64,000 bases of DNA, from positions 1-64,000 of the forward strand of contig NZ_LNUV01000001.1 of NCBI RefSeq assembly GCF_001512285.1, in the 5' to 3' direction. Each line of letters opens with the position of its first letter. The first letter of the stretch is position 1. The stretch is from Arthrobacter sp. EpRS71. Lineage in GTDB: Bacteria; Actinomycetota; Actinomycetes; Actinomycetales; Micrococcaceae. This document shows, in pieces, positions 1 through 8,152 of this stretch. The position numbers and the translations under genes were made by a program. The notes below the pieces were generated by a model, which searched no databases, had not been told where the DNA came from, and saw only the letters and a program-made list of their open reading frames with translations.

Positions 1-255
1 GTTTTGGGGTGGGGCGTGGCGGACGGTGGCTTTGTACCCCGTCGCGTTGACGGTGTCCACGATCTGCTGGTCTGTCACGTTTGCCGGGACTGTGATGTGG
101 GCTGATTCAAGGGGCAGGTTGACGCTGGCCTCCACGCCCTCAAGTTTGCCCAGTTTTCGTTCCACTCGATTGACGCAGGAGGCGCAGGTCATGCCCTCGA
201 TGTCCAGTTCGATGACCCGGGGTGCGGGCTGGTTGAAAGTCTCCTGGCTACTCAA
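1..255 (-). CDS. copA: Copper-translocating P-type ATPase, N-terminal fragment (cut by window start)
   Basis: Only the first 85 residues lie in the window. They form a heavy-metal-associated (HMA) domain with the copper-binding motif GMTCASC at residues 21-27. In the family, this domain precedes the membrane P-type ATPase that exports Cu(I). I read the start as TTG at 255-253, because AGGAG lies about six bases upstream and directly after the copZ stop codon. Gene order csoR-copZ-copA on the minus strand is the common actinobacterial copper operon. The ATPase body is not visible, so copper specificity rests on the HMA motif and neighbours. Confidence 0.75.
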   Translation of the reverse strand, partial: MSSQETFNQPAPRVIELDIEGMTCASCVNRVERKLGKLEGVEASVNLPLESAHITVPANVTDQQIVDTVNATGYKATVRHAPPQN

Positions 256-263
256 GACGACTC

Positions 264-497
264 CTAAGCTTCGTTGGCTACCACCAGGTAGCCGGCTTCT
301 GCCACAGCCTCGCCGATTTCCGACGGCGATAGCTGCTGGGTTGATGTGATGGTCACGGTGGACAGACCACCGGGATTGAGGTCCACTGCAACGTTTTCGA
401 CGCCGTTGAGTGACTCAAGTTCTTCGCTGACGCTGGAGACGCAGTGGCCGCAGGTCATGCCTGAAACGTGGACGTTGGTCTGGATGGTCTGGCTCAT
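264..497 (-). CDS. copZ: Copper chaperone, HMA domain
   Basis: This 77-residue protein is one HMA ferredoxin-like fold with the metal motif GMTCGHC at residues 13-19. Proteins of this family bind Cu(I) in the cytoplasm and pass it to the CopA ATPase or to the CsoR sensor. The ATG at 497 has an AAGGAG ribosome site a few bases upstream, while the longer frame upstream has none and lacks homology. It lies 49 bp after csoR and 8 bp before copA, so the three are probably one transcript. Confidence 0.85.
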   Translation of the reverse strand: MSQTIQTNVHVSGMTCGHCVSSVSEELESLNGVENVAVDLNPGGLSTVTITSTQQLSPSEIGEAVAEAGYLVVANEA

Positions 498-546
498 GGA
501 GGACTCCTTGGTGGTGACGTGAATGGTGTGGTGGTTGTTGGCGGAA

Positions 547-912
547 TTACCGCAGCAGGCGCCCGATGGCATCGGTGGCCTCCTTCACTTTGGCGTCGAT
601 TTGTTCGGCGCGGGCTTCCGGGTTGGGCTCGGAGGCTGCACCCACGACGCAATGGCCGATGTGCTCCTCTACGAGTCCCAGGCTGACGGCATGGAGGGCC
701 TTGGTGGCGGCGGCTATCTGGGTGAGGATGTCGATGCAATATTTGTCATCCTCCACCATGCGGGCAATGCCGCGGACCTGCCCCTCGATCCGTTTCAAAC
801 GCTTGAGGTATGCGTCCTTGTTGCTGGTGTACCCATGTGGCGCTGCGTGCTCCAGGTCCACCTCGATGATGGGTGTGTCCGGATGACTCATGCTCAGGTC
901 TGGCGTGCTCAT
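547..912 (-). CDS. csoR: Copper-sensing transcriptional repressor CsoR
   Basis: This is a 121-residue protein of the CsoR/RcnR all-helical repressor family. The Cys-His-Cys copper ligand set is visible as Cys59 (DKYC), His84 and Cys88 (EEHIGHC). Apo-CsoR binds GC-rich palindromes and leaves DNA when it binds Cu(I). Two such palindromes lie directly upstream at 923-964. The promoter read on the minus strand places the transcription start within a few bases of the ATG at 912, so the mRNA may be leaderless. An in-frame ATG at 891 is a weaker alternative start. Leads the csoR-copZ-copA operon. Confidence 0.9.
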   Translation of the reverse strand: MSTPDLSMSHPDTPIIEVDLEHAAPHGYTSNKDAYLKRLKRIEGQVRGIARMVEDDKYCIDILTQIAAATKALHAVSLGLVEEHIGHCVVGAASEPNPEARAEQIDAKVKEATDAIGRLLR

Positions 913-920
913 GATTCGAA

Positions 921-964
921 ACTATACCCATGGGGGGTATGAAGTCAAGTACCCCCTGGGGGTA
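921..964 (-). promoter_or_regulatory. csoR promoter with two CsoR-like operators
   Basis: On the minus strand, TTGACT (948-943) and TATAGT (926-921) are 16 bp apart, a good sigma-70-type promoter. The spacer and -10 carry an imperfect palindrome with ATACCC and GGGTAT arms (924-940). A second, perfect 15-bp palindrome TACCCCCTGGGGGTA sits at 950-964. Both look like the GC-rich sites bound by CsoR, so copper autoregulation is likely. The second site may also face the hydrolase gene that starts at 1027. Confidence 0.75.
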
Positions 965-1026
965 TCGCAATCTTTATGAAGGTGGCAATAGTATGTGCGG
1001 GGCGGGGAAGATCGGAGCGAGGAAAG

Positions 1027-1680
1027 ATGGCCGTTTTCGTACTGATTCACGGTGGTGGTTCAACAGCGTGGGACTGGCACCTGGTCAGCCCGCTGCTCGA
1101 GGCATCCGGGCATGGCGTGGTGGCCGTCGACCTGCCTATCGAAGACAAGGCTGCCGGACTTGAGGACTATACGCGCGCAGTGACGGAAGCTGTGGGCGAT
1201 GCTCAGCACACCATCGTGGTGGGGCACTCATTGGGCGGCTTCACGGCGCCTTTGGTCTGCGAGCAACTCCATTCCGACGGGCTGGTGTACCTCTCGGCAA
1301 TGATTCCCATGCCGGGGGAGACCTTCGGCGACTGGTGGACCAGCACAGGGCATGACCGTGAAACCATTCCTGAGGAAGCGTTTTTCAACCTGGTGCCGGA
1401 AGAGTTGGCTAAGGAGGCCATGCGCAGGGAGCGGGACCAGCAGGGCGCGTGGATGTCCGGTCCCTGGCCTGGCCGGCATCCGGAGGTGCCCACCCTGGCG
1501 ATTCTGTGCCGTGATGACCGGTTCTTCCCGGCTTCCTTCATGAGGCGACAGGTTCAACAGCGCCTTGCAAGCGAACCAGTGGAAATCCCGGGGGGCCATT
1601 ATGTGACGCTGAGCCATCCGGAGGCTGTCGCTGCGGCCCTGAACAACTTTGCCCAACACGTAGCCCGGGAGCTGCGTTAA
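1027..1680 (+). CDS. Alpha/beta-fold hydrolase (EstC / hydroxynitrile-lyase-like)
   Basis: This 217-residue cytoplasmic protein has an oxyanion strand (VFVLIHGGGS) near the N terminus. The nucleophile elbow GHSLGG puts the catalytic Ser at about residue 68. Asp in CRDDRFF and His in GGHYVTLSHP are the likely triad partners. The pattern fits the plant-esterase/hydroxynitrile-lyase-like branch of the alpha/beta hydrolases, often salicylate-esterase-like. The ATG at 1027 is preferred over one at 976 because GAGGAAAG precedes it and the fold begins there. The substrate cannot be told from sequence. Confidence 0.75.
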   Translation: MAVFVLIHGGGSTAWDWHLVSPLLEASGHGVVAVDLPIEDKAAGLEDYTRAVTEAVGDAQHTIVVGHSLGGFTAPLVCEQLHSDGLVYLSAMIPMPGETFGDWWTSTGHDRETIPEEAFFNLVPEELAKEAMRRERDQQGAWMSGPWPGRHPEVPTLAILCRDDRFFPASFMRRQVQQRLASEPVEIPGGHYVTLSHPEAVAAALNNFAQHVARELR

Positions 1681-1689
1681 GGAAGGCAG

Positions 1690-2367
1690 CTAAGCGGGCT
1701 TGATGTACTCAGGGTCGATTTCGGCTGGCTTGGCCCGAACAATACTCTGGGCGTCGGTGACACTGGACGGCTCGGGGGCGGGCACGAACAAAGCAGTAGG
1801 CGGCTTGGCGGTACTGCAGTCCAGATCGGGAAGTGTCACCACGCTGCTGATGCGCAGCTGCCCTCCGGCGAGGTGCTCCATCCGGAACATCACGCCGGAA
1901 GCATTCAATGCACTCGGCACCTCACCCGTCTCGGATGCCCAGCGCACCACACAGCCCCGCACCTCGGCAGTGCCGGCGGCCGGGCCCGGTTTTACCTCCA
2001 TGGGGAGAAAAGGATCGGGGCCAGGCTGGATGTCCGGGCGTCGTTTCTGCTCGACATCGTTCAGCGGGTGCCTTGAGAGGCGAACGCGGAGATCCAGGCT
2101 GGTGGTCTCCACCAATTCGGGCAACGTGAAATCCGTAATGTTCTGCGCGACAGCCTGGGCCTCGAGCGACTTGCGGGCCGCTATGACCCAAGGATCAGCC
2201 TCGATGGCCTCGTTGGGCGCCGCTCCTTGCCATTCAACCGCCGGGTAAGGGGGCGCGGGCTTCTTCTGTTCGCGGCACGCTGCGAGCCCGCCGGTTACAG
2301 TGACCAGCAGCAGCGAGGTGGCAACAGCCTTGAGATACCGCGGCCGGGATGTCCTTGCATGGCTCAT
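1690..2367 (-). CDS. Putative lipoprotein of unknown function
   Basis: This 225-residue protein has a basic N terminus, a hydrophobic stretch and a lipobox LAAC at about residues 28-31, so it is probably exported and lipid-anchored. The ATG at 2367 follows an AAGGGGG ribosome site. The mature part is proline-rich and has no motif I recognise. It ends 10 bp from the hydrolase stop on the opposite strand. Confidence 0.65.
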   Translation of the reverse strand: MSHARTSRPRYLKAVATSLLLVTVTGGLAACREQKKPAPPYPAVEWQGAAPNEAIEADPWVIAARKSLEAQAVAQNITDFTLPELVETTSLDLRVRLSRHPLNDVEQKRRPDIQPGPDPFLPMEVKPGPAAGTAEVRGCVVRWASETGEVPSALNASGVMFRMEHLAGGQLRISSVVTLPDLDCSTAKPPTALFVPAPEPSSVTDAQSIVRAKPAEIDPEYIKPA

Positions 2368-2536
2368 GATCAACCCCCTTGGTTGCGTTTTTTCGCCTAT
2401 CGAATCTACCACGGGCGGGTCACGGCTCAGGGGTCGGGGATCGGGTTTCAAATCTCAGGGGTAGTGGCCCACGGCCCATGTGGAACGCCGGCCCGAACCG
2501 TAGTCGGTCCGGGCCGGCAGCTTGGTGCCAGCGGGG

Positions 2537-4579
2537 TCAGTGCCCTTCCGCTGGTGTGTGGACCACGCAGATGGTGCCGGCGGGAACGTGTGCCGTTCCC
2601 CCCACATCCTCTCCGGAAAGCAGGTTGAGTCCGTTCGCTGGGTATTCGGCGTCGGTGTCTGTGTGGTTGATGAGGAAGGTGAAGGTGCCTTCTTCTGACC
2701 GGCGTGCAGCTACCTCCAGCCCGGCGGGTGGTTGAACTCCGGGCTCAATTCCTGCAGCACTCACGGCGTCCAGTACGACGTCGGCGAGGTGGCCGCCGTC
2801 GAGCTTTGTGGAAAGGTACCAAGCGGTGCCTTTGCCGAATTCGTTGCGTGTAATCGCCGGACCGGAAGCCGCGGGGCCGCTGGTGTAGCGGCTGAGTACT
2901 GTGGCGGTGCCGGCGTGGATTTCCTCGGACCACACAGTTCCGGTGGCGCCGTTACCCAGCGTGACGATCTCATGCTCCCGCAATGGCAGGAATTCGTGAA
3001 TCTCCACGCCGAGAACTTCACGGAGGCCGCCCGGGGAGGCGCCTGCGGGGACGGTGTCGTTGGCATCCACGATTCCGGAGAAATAGGACACCAACAGGTG
3101 CCCGCCGTCGTGGACGTAGCGGCTGATGTTCGCAGCTGCTTTCTCGCCCACCAGGTAGAGGGCGGGGGCGAGAACCAGGTCATAACCGGAAAGGTCCGCC
3201 TCGGGGTGGGCGAAGTCCACGCTGATCCCGCGGTTCCACAGGACGGAGTAAAACGACTCTATCCTTTCGCGGTGGTCAAGGTCGCTGCTGGGCCGCCATT
3301 CCAGATCCTGCGCCCAGAACGACTCCACGTCCCAGAGGATGGCCACCCGCGACTCCACGGTGGAGCCCTTTACGGGGGAGAGTTTCCTGAGGTCGTCGCC
3401 AAGGTCAAGGACCTCGCGCCAGATTCTGGTGCCGGTACCGGCGTGCGGGAGCATGGCTGAATGGAACTTTTCAGCGCCATAACGGGAAGCGCGGAACTGG
3501 AAGAACATGACGGCGTCTGCCCCGCGGGCCAGGTGGGACACGCTGTTCCGGGCCAATTCACCGGGTCGCTTGGCGATGTTCCGGCCCTGCCAGTTCACCG
3601 CTCCGGTGGAGTGTTCCATCAACATCCAGGGACGGTTGCCTGCCAGCGAGCGGGTGAGGTCGGCATCCATGGCCAGCAGAACGTGGTTGTCAGTGCGCTG
3701 CGCAACCAAGTAGTGGTCGTTGGCCACAATGTCCACCTCCTTTGCCCAAGTCCAGTAGTCAGCTGAAAGGCAGTTGGTGGCCATGAAGTTAGTGGTCACG
3801 GGTAGGTGGGGCGTGTATTTCTTGATGACCTCGCGTTCGGCAATGAAGCACTGCAACATGGCGTCGGAGGTAAACCGGCGGAAGTCGAGCCGCTGCGCCT
3901 GGTTGCTGACGCTGGCTGAAAGCCGGGGGGCGTCGATTTCATCCCATTCGCCGTACTTCTGGCCCCAGAAGAGGGTGCCCCAGGCTTGATTGAGTGCGTC
4001 CAAGGTGCCGTAGCGCGTCCGGAGCCAGCGGCGGAAAGCCAGGACGGAATTCTCATCGTAGGACTCACTGACAGGAGCGCCGTACTCGTTATGGACATGC
4101 CAAAGAACCAGTGCGGGGTGTGCGGCGTAGCGGCGTGCCAACTGCTCCGTGATGTTGGCGGCGGCGCGTCGGTATTCCGGCGAGCTGGGGCTGGCCATGC
4201 CACGTGAACCGCTGCCCAGGGTGACGCCCTCACGGGTCACGGGGTGCGCATGCGGGTACTTCTTCCAGAACCAGGCAGGCGGTGCCGCCGTGGGTGTTCC
4301 AAGGTCCACGCTTATGCCCGCCTGGGCAAGCAAGTCCATCAAGTCGTCCAGCCATGCGAAGTCGTATTCGCCTTCGCGCGGCTCCAGCAACACCCAGGAG
4401 AAGATGCCGATGCTCACCAGGTTAATCCCGGCCTCCTGCATCAGCGCGATGTCTTCCACCCAGACCTCACGGGGCCATTGCTCGGGGTTGTAGTCCCCGC
4501 CATAGCAAAGGCCGGCCGGTCGCTGTACCCAAGGCGCGGGTGCGCGTTGGGCGGCGGGGGCCTGCAGGACGTCTGTCAT
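2537..4579 (-). CDS. Beta-galactosidase, GH42 family
   Basis: This 680-residue protein matches the full GH42 layout: TIM barrel, trimerisation domain and C-terminal beta domain. The acid/base Glu165 is in WHVHNEYG and the nucleophile Glu322 is in WMLMEHSTG. It has no signal peptide, so it acts in the cytoplasm on imported beta-galactosides. It is divergent from the ABC transporter genes and shares with them a 197-bp region that carries a putative operator. GH42 enzymes often prefer galacto-oligosaccharides or arabinogalactan fragments over lactose; which applies here is not shown by the sequence. Confidence 0.93.
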   Translation of the reverse strand: MTDVLQAPAAQRAPAPWVQRPAGLCYGGDYNPEQWPREVWVEDIALMQEAGINLVSIGIFSWVLLEPREGEYDFAWLDDLMDLLAQAGISVDLGTPTAAPPAWFWKKYPHAHPVTREGVTLGSGSRGMASPSSPEYRRAAANITEQLARRYAAHPALVLWHVHNEYGAPVSESYDENSVLAFRRWLRTRYGTLDALNQAWGTLFWGQKYGEWDEIDAPRLSASVSNQAQRLDFRRFTSDAMLQCFIAEREVIKKYTPHLPVTTNFMATNCLSADYWTWAKEVDIVANDHYLVAQRTDNHVLLAMDADLTRSLAGNRPWMLMEHSTGAVNWQGRNIAKRPGELARNSVSHLARGADAVMFFQFRASRYGAEKFHSAMLPHAGTGTRIWREVLDLGDDLRKLSPVKGSTVESRVAILWDVESFWAQDLEWRPSSDLDHRERIESFYSVLWNRGISVDFAHPEADLSGYDLVLAPALYLVGEKAAANISRYVHDGGHLLVSYFSGIVDANDTVPAGASPGGLREVLGVEIHEFLPLREHEIVTLGNGATGTVWSEEIHAGTATVLSRYTSGPAASGPAITRNEFGKGTAWYLSTKLDGGHLADVVLDAVSAAGIEPGVQPPAGLEVAARRSEEGTFTFLINHTDTDAEYPANGLNLLSGEDVGGTAHVPAGTICVVHTPAEGH

Positions 4580-4656
4580 CGAATGGTCTCCTTAGAACTG
4601 TGTGCGCTCCCAGTATTATCACAGCCCTTCAAGCTCTGACTAGAGGAGGTTTAGTG

Positions 4657-4686
4657 TTGACATGGATCACAGAGCTGTGACTAACT
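4657..4686 (+). promoter_or_regulatory. Putative promoter with overlapping palindromic operator for the sugar ABC operon
   Basis: A TTGACA -35 hexamer at 4657-4662 is followed after about 17 bp by a weak -10 region. A palindrome with arms TCACAG and CTGTGA (4667-4680) lies between them. This is a sensible place for a repressor, most likely the LacI protein encoded at 8153. The same region separates the divergent GH42 gene, so one site could control both. Confidence 0.5.
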
Positions 4687-4775
4687 GGAACCGCTCACAG
4701 TCACACACCGAACTTCCGCTCGGATGAGCGACGAATCCACACAGCACCATTCAGCTTTTCGACAAGGAGGACGAA

Positions 4776-6101
4776 ATGCGCAAGTCATTTCGTGCAGGCG
4801 CCGTAGCCATGCTCGCAGCGGCCACAATGCTCGCCGCAGGTTGTTCAGCAGGATCCACGGCAGGCAGCCAAAGCGCGGCCACCAGCGATCCCAACCAGAA
4901 AGTGGAACTGACCTACTGGGCTTGGGCCCCTAACCTGGACAAGGTGGTGGAACTCTGGAACGAGAAAAACCCCAACATCCACGTCACCGTCAACAAGCAG
5001 GACGGTGGAGACCCGGCCGTCACCAAGCTGCTCACCGCCGTTAAAGCCGGCAGCGGCGCCCCGGACCTGATTCAGGCCGAGTACCAGAAGATCCCCACGC
5101 TGGTGGCGGCCGATGCGCTCGCAGACCTTTCCGGCACCGTGGCCAACGACACCAAGAGCCACTTCCCTGATGGCGTGTGGAACGATGTGACGCTGGGCGG
5201 CGACACCCTGTACTCCGTTCCTCAGGACACCGGCCCCATGGTGTTCTACTACCGCGCCGATATCTTCGAGAAGCTGGGCATCGCCGTTCCGAAAACGTGG
5301 GAAGAATACGCGGCCGCGGCAAAGACCGTTCATGCAGCTGACCCCGAGGCCTACCTCGGAACGTTCTCCTCCAACGACGCCGGATGGTTTACCGGCATGG
5401 CCCAGCAGGCCGGAGCTTCATGGTGGGGCGTTGACGGTGACGCCTGGAACGTGAAGATCGCCGAAGACCCCACTGAAAAAGTGGCCGGATTCTGGGGCGG
5501 CCTCGTGGAAGAGGGCGTCATTGACAACAAGCCCATGTACACGCCGGAGTGGAACACGGCACTCAACACCGGCAAGCAGGTGGGCTGGCTCAGCGCGGCT
5601 TGGGGCCCGGGCGTCCTTGAGGGCAACGCCGGAGCCACGGCCGGGATGTGGAAGGCCGCACCCATGCCGCAGTGGGATGCTTCGAAGCCGGCCACCGGCA
5701 ACTGGGGAGGATCCTCAACTGCTGTCACCTCCCAGTCAAAGAACCTCGACGCCGCAGCCAAGTTCGCCACGTGGCTGAACACTGACCCCGAGGCAATCAA
5801 AGCCCTGGTCAAGGAAGCGGGCATCTACCCAGCAGACACCGCAGGTGCCGAATCATCACTGACTGAAGCTCCTGCGTTCTTCTCCAACCAGCCTGATTTC
5901 TACAAGATTGTTGGCGAGGCCGCGCAGAACGTGGGCTCCTTCACCTACGGCCCGAACGTCAACGTGGCTTACAACGCCTACAACGATCAGTTCGCGAAGG
6001 CCGCACAGTCCAAGCAGAAGAGTGCCTTCCTGGACGCAGTCAAGAACATGCAGCAAGTCACCGTGGATGACCTGAAGAAGACCGGCTTCACGGTTAAGTA
6101 G
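4776..6101 (+). CDS. ABC transporter sugar-binding lipoprotein (family 1)
   Basis: This 441-residue extracellular solute-binding protein has a signal peptide ending in the lipobox LAAGC at about residues 19-23, so it is membrane-anchored. The remainder has the family 1 (MalE-like, CUT1) layout with the SBP opening VELTYWAWAPNLDKVVELW. A strong AAGGAGG site precedes the ATG. First gene of a binding protein-permease-permease-LacI run. The divergent GH42 enzyme suggests it captures beta-galactosides. Confidence 0.92.
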   Translation: MRKSFRAGAVAMLAAATMLAAGCSAGSTAGSQSAATSDPNQKVELTYWAWAPNLDKVVELWNEKNPNIHVTVNKQDGGDPAVTKLLTAVKAGSGAPDLIQAEYQKIPTLVAADALADLSGTVANDTKSHFPDGVWNDVTLGGDTLYSVPQDTGPMVFYYRADIFEKLGIAVPKTWEEYAAAAKTVHAADPEAYLGTFSSNDAGWFTGMAQQAGASWWGVDGDAWNVKIAEDPTEKVAGFWGGLVEEGVIDNKPMYTPEWNTALNTGKQVGWLSAAWGPGVLEGNAGATAGMWKAAPMPQWDASKPATGNWGGSSTAVTSQSKNLDAAAKFATWLNTDPEAIKALVKEAGIYPADTAGAESSLTEAPAFFSNQPDFYKIVGEAAQNVGSFTYGPNVNVAYNAYNDQFAKAAQSKQKSAFLDAVKNMQQVTVDDLKKTGFTVK

Positions 6102-6124
6102 CCGTTCCACGCAACCGCTACAGC

Positions 6125-6165
6125 GCGGGAGGGTGTCCGCAGGCGACTCGCAGGCACTCTCCCGC
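6125..6165 (+). terminator. Intergenic stem-loop after the binding-protein gene
   Basis: Arms GCGGGAGGGTG (6125-6135) and CACTCTCCCGC (6155-6165) pair with one G-T wobble over a 19-base loop. There is no T run. In binding-protein operons such hairpins commonly stop part of the transcription or protect the upstream mRNA, so that binding protein is made in excess over the permeases. Confidence 0.6.
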
Positions 6166-6176
6166 ACACGCTGTCA

Positions 6177-6230
6177 CGCGTCGACCCAGAACAACGCGTC
6201 GACCCAGAACAACTCGTCGATCCACCACAA
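6177..6230 (+). repeat. Three tandem 18-bp repeats between binding protein and permease genes
   Basis: Two identical copies of CGCGTCGACCCAGAACAA (6177-6194, 6195-6212) are followed by a third copy with six differences (6213-6230). The array ends just before the GGAAG ribosome site of the first permease. Function is unknown; slippage-generated spacer or protein-binding array are both possible. Confidence 0.8.
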
Positions 6231-6241
6231 GGAAGTGCACC

Positions 6242-7213
6242 GTGGCAATGACCGAAACCAGGCCCGGTCCGGCGGCCGGAACAACAGCCGATACCCCGAG
6301 GCGGGCCAAGAACTTCACATCCCGGGTGCTCATCCCCTACTCAATGCTCGCGCCGGGCATCATCCTTTTCCTCGTCTTCATGGCAGCGCCCATCATTTAC
6401 ACCCTGGTGCTCAGCTTCCAGAAGAAGAAGGTCAGCGGCCTGGGTTTGGGCAAAGGCTCACAAAGCACAGCGTTCGCTGGTTTGGACAACTACGTCAGTG
6501 CGCTGACTGACCCGGAATTCCTGGGCAGCGTCCTGCGGGTCCTGACCTACGGGCTTATTCTGATCCCGTTGATGCTCGGCTTTGCCCTGCTCTTTGCACT
6601 CCTGCTGGATTCACGACGGACAAGGGCCGGCAGTTTCTCCCGCACGGCCATCTTCCTGCCGTACGCTGTGCCTGCCGTGATCAGCTCGCTGTTGTGGGGC
6701 TTCCTTTATCTTCCCGGCGTCAGCCCTTTCCACTTCCTGGCCCGGCAGTTCGGGATGGAATTGCCCTCGCTCCTGGACCCCAACCTGGTCACGTTCGCCA
6801 TCTGCAACATCGCCTTGTGGGGTGGTGTTGGCTTCAACATGATCGTGATGTACACCTCGCTCAAGGCCGTCCCCAGCGAAATCTACGAGGCCGCCAAGCT
6901 TGATGGCTGCTCCGAGATTCAGACCGCCATCAGGATCAAGATCCCCATCATCGCCCCGTCGCTGGTGATGACCGCACTGTTCTCGATGATCGCCACGCTG
7001 CAGGTCTTCGCCGAACCGACCACCCTGCGCCCCCTGGCCAACAGCCTTTCCACCAGTTGGTCCCCGCTCATGCTGGTGTACCGCGATGCCTTCACCCGCA
7101 ATGACGTCTTCTCTGCGGCCGCCACCAGCATTGTGATCGCCTTGGCAACTTTCATCATTTCGTTCCTGTTCCTGCGCATCGTGCAGAAGCGGGCCTTCGG
7201 ACAGGAGAACTGA
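6242..7213 (+). CDS. Sugar ABC transporter permease (MalF-like, CUT1)
   Basis: This 323-residue integral membrane protein has about six transmembrane segments. The EAA-type loop is visible as EIYEAAKLDGCSEIQTAIRI. It is the first of two permeases forming the channel for the sugar bound by the upstream lipoprotein. I take GTG at 6242 as the start because AAGGAAG lies eight bases before it; an ATG two codons later is possible. No ATPase is encoded nearby, which fits actinobacteria that share one MsiK-type ATPase among several sugar importers. Confidence 0.92.
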   Translation: MAMTETRPGPAAGTTADTPRRAKNFTSRVLIPYSMLAPGIILFLVFMAAPIIYTLVLSFQKKKVSGLGLGKGSQSTAFAGLDNYVSALTDPEFLGSVLRVLTYGLILIPLMLGFALLFALLLDSRRTRAGSFSRTAIFLPYAVPAVISSLLWGFLYLPGVSPFHFLARQFGMELPSLLDPNLVTFAICNIALWGGVGFNMIVMYTSLKAVPSEIYEAAKLDGCSEIQTAIRIKIPIIAPSLVMTALFSMIATLQVFAEPTTLRPLANSLSTSWSPLMLVYRDAFTRNDVFSAAATSIVIALATFIISFLFLRIVQKRAFGQEN

Positions 7214-7215
7214 CC

Positions 7216-8133
7216 GTGACTGCCCTCGCCACGCCACCCAAAAACCGCCGCGCCAACCCGAGTCCGAGGAAGGCAAGCAAGGCGGGCAAAGCGGACTTCA
7301 TCAGGGAAAAGCCCAGCTACGTCTCCACCGGAATCCTGATCCTCGGTGCGCTCTATTGCCTGTTTCCCGTGATCTGGGTTGTGGCTGCCGCGAGCAAGGA
7401 CGGCACTGAGCTGTTCTCCACCTTCACCCTGGCGCCCAGCACGCACCTTTGGGACAACATCGTGGAGCTCACCGAGTACCGCGATGGCTTGTTCTGGCGA
7501 TGGATGCTCAATACGGCCCTGTACGCGGGCGTCGGCGCGATAGTGTCCACCTGGGTCTCGGCCCTCTCCGGATATGTCTTGGCGAAGTTCGATTTTCCCG
7601 GCAAATCAGGGGTCTTCAAGGTCCTGCTGATGGGTGTGCTGGTTCCCGGCGTTATTCTGGCTATCCCGCAGTACCTGATGCTCGCGCAGGCCGGCCTCAC
7701 CAACACCTACTGGTCCGTGCTGTTGCCCCAGATCATCAGCCCCTACGGCATCTACCTGGCCAGAATCTACGCTGCGGCATCTGTTCCCGGTGACGTCATT
7801 GAGGCCGCCCGCACCGAGGGCGCCAAGGAGATGTACATCTTCAACCGGATCGCCGCGCCCATGATGCTTCCCGGGTTGGTGACCATCTTCCTGTTCCAGT
7901 TCGTGGCCATCTGGAACAACTTCATGCTCCCGTACATCATGCTCGGTGATGACCACCTGTTCCCCATCACCGTGGGACTCAATGGGCTGCTGAACCAAGG
8001 CGCCTCGGCCCCGGCCCTCTACACGCTGGTTCTAGCTGGCGCACTGCTCTCCATCGTCCCGCTGGTCATCATGTTCCTCCTGCTGCAGCGCTACTGGCGG
8101 GTCGATCTGGCCGCCGGCGCCGTGAAGGCATAG
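7216..8133 (+). CDS. Sugar ABC transporter permease (MalG-like, CUT1)
   Basis: This 305-residue membrane protein is the second permease subunit. Its EAA loop reads DVIEAARTEGAKEMYIFNRI. The GTG start at 7216 follows AGGAG and lies two bases after the stop of the first permease, so translation is probably coupled. The basic N-terminal tail of about 30 residues is typical of MalG-like subunits. Confidence 0.92.
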   Translation: MTALATPPKNRRANPSPRKASKAGKADFIREKPSYVSTGILILGALYCLFPVIWVVAAASKDGTELFSTFTLAPSTHLWDNIVELTEYRDGLFWRWMLNTALYAGVGAIVSTWVSALSGYVLAKFDFPGKSGVFKVLLMGVLVPGVILAIPQYLMLAQAGLTNTYWSVLLPQIISPYGIYLARIYAAASVPGDVIEAARTEGAKEMYIFNRIAAPMMLPGLVTIFLFQFVAIWNNFMLPYIMLGDDHLFPITVGLNGLLNQGASAPALYTLVLAGALLSIVPLVIMFLLLQRYWRVDLAAGAVKA

Positions 8134-8152
8134 TCCTAGGTAGGCTTTGCTC

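Noticed and set aside
4724..4933. Small frame overlapping the start of the binding-protein gene
   Set aside because: It overlaps the clear lipoprotein start and its own ribosome site is absent.
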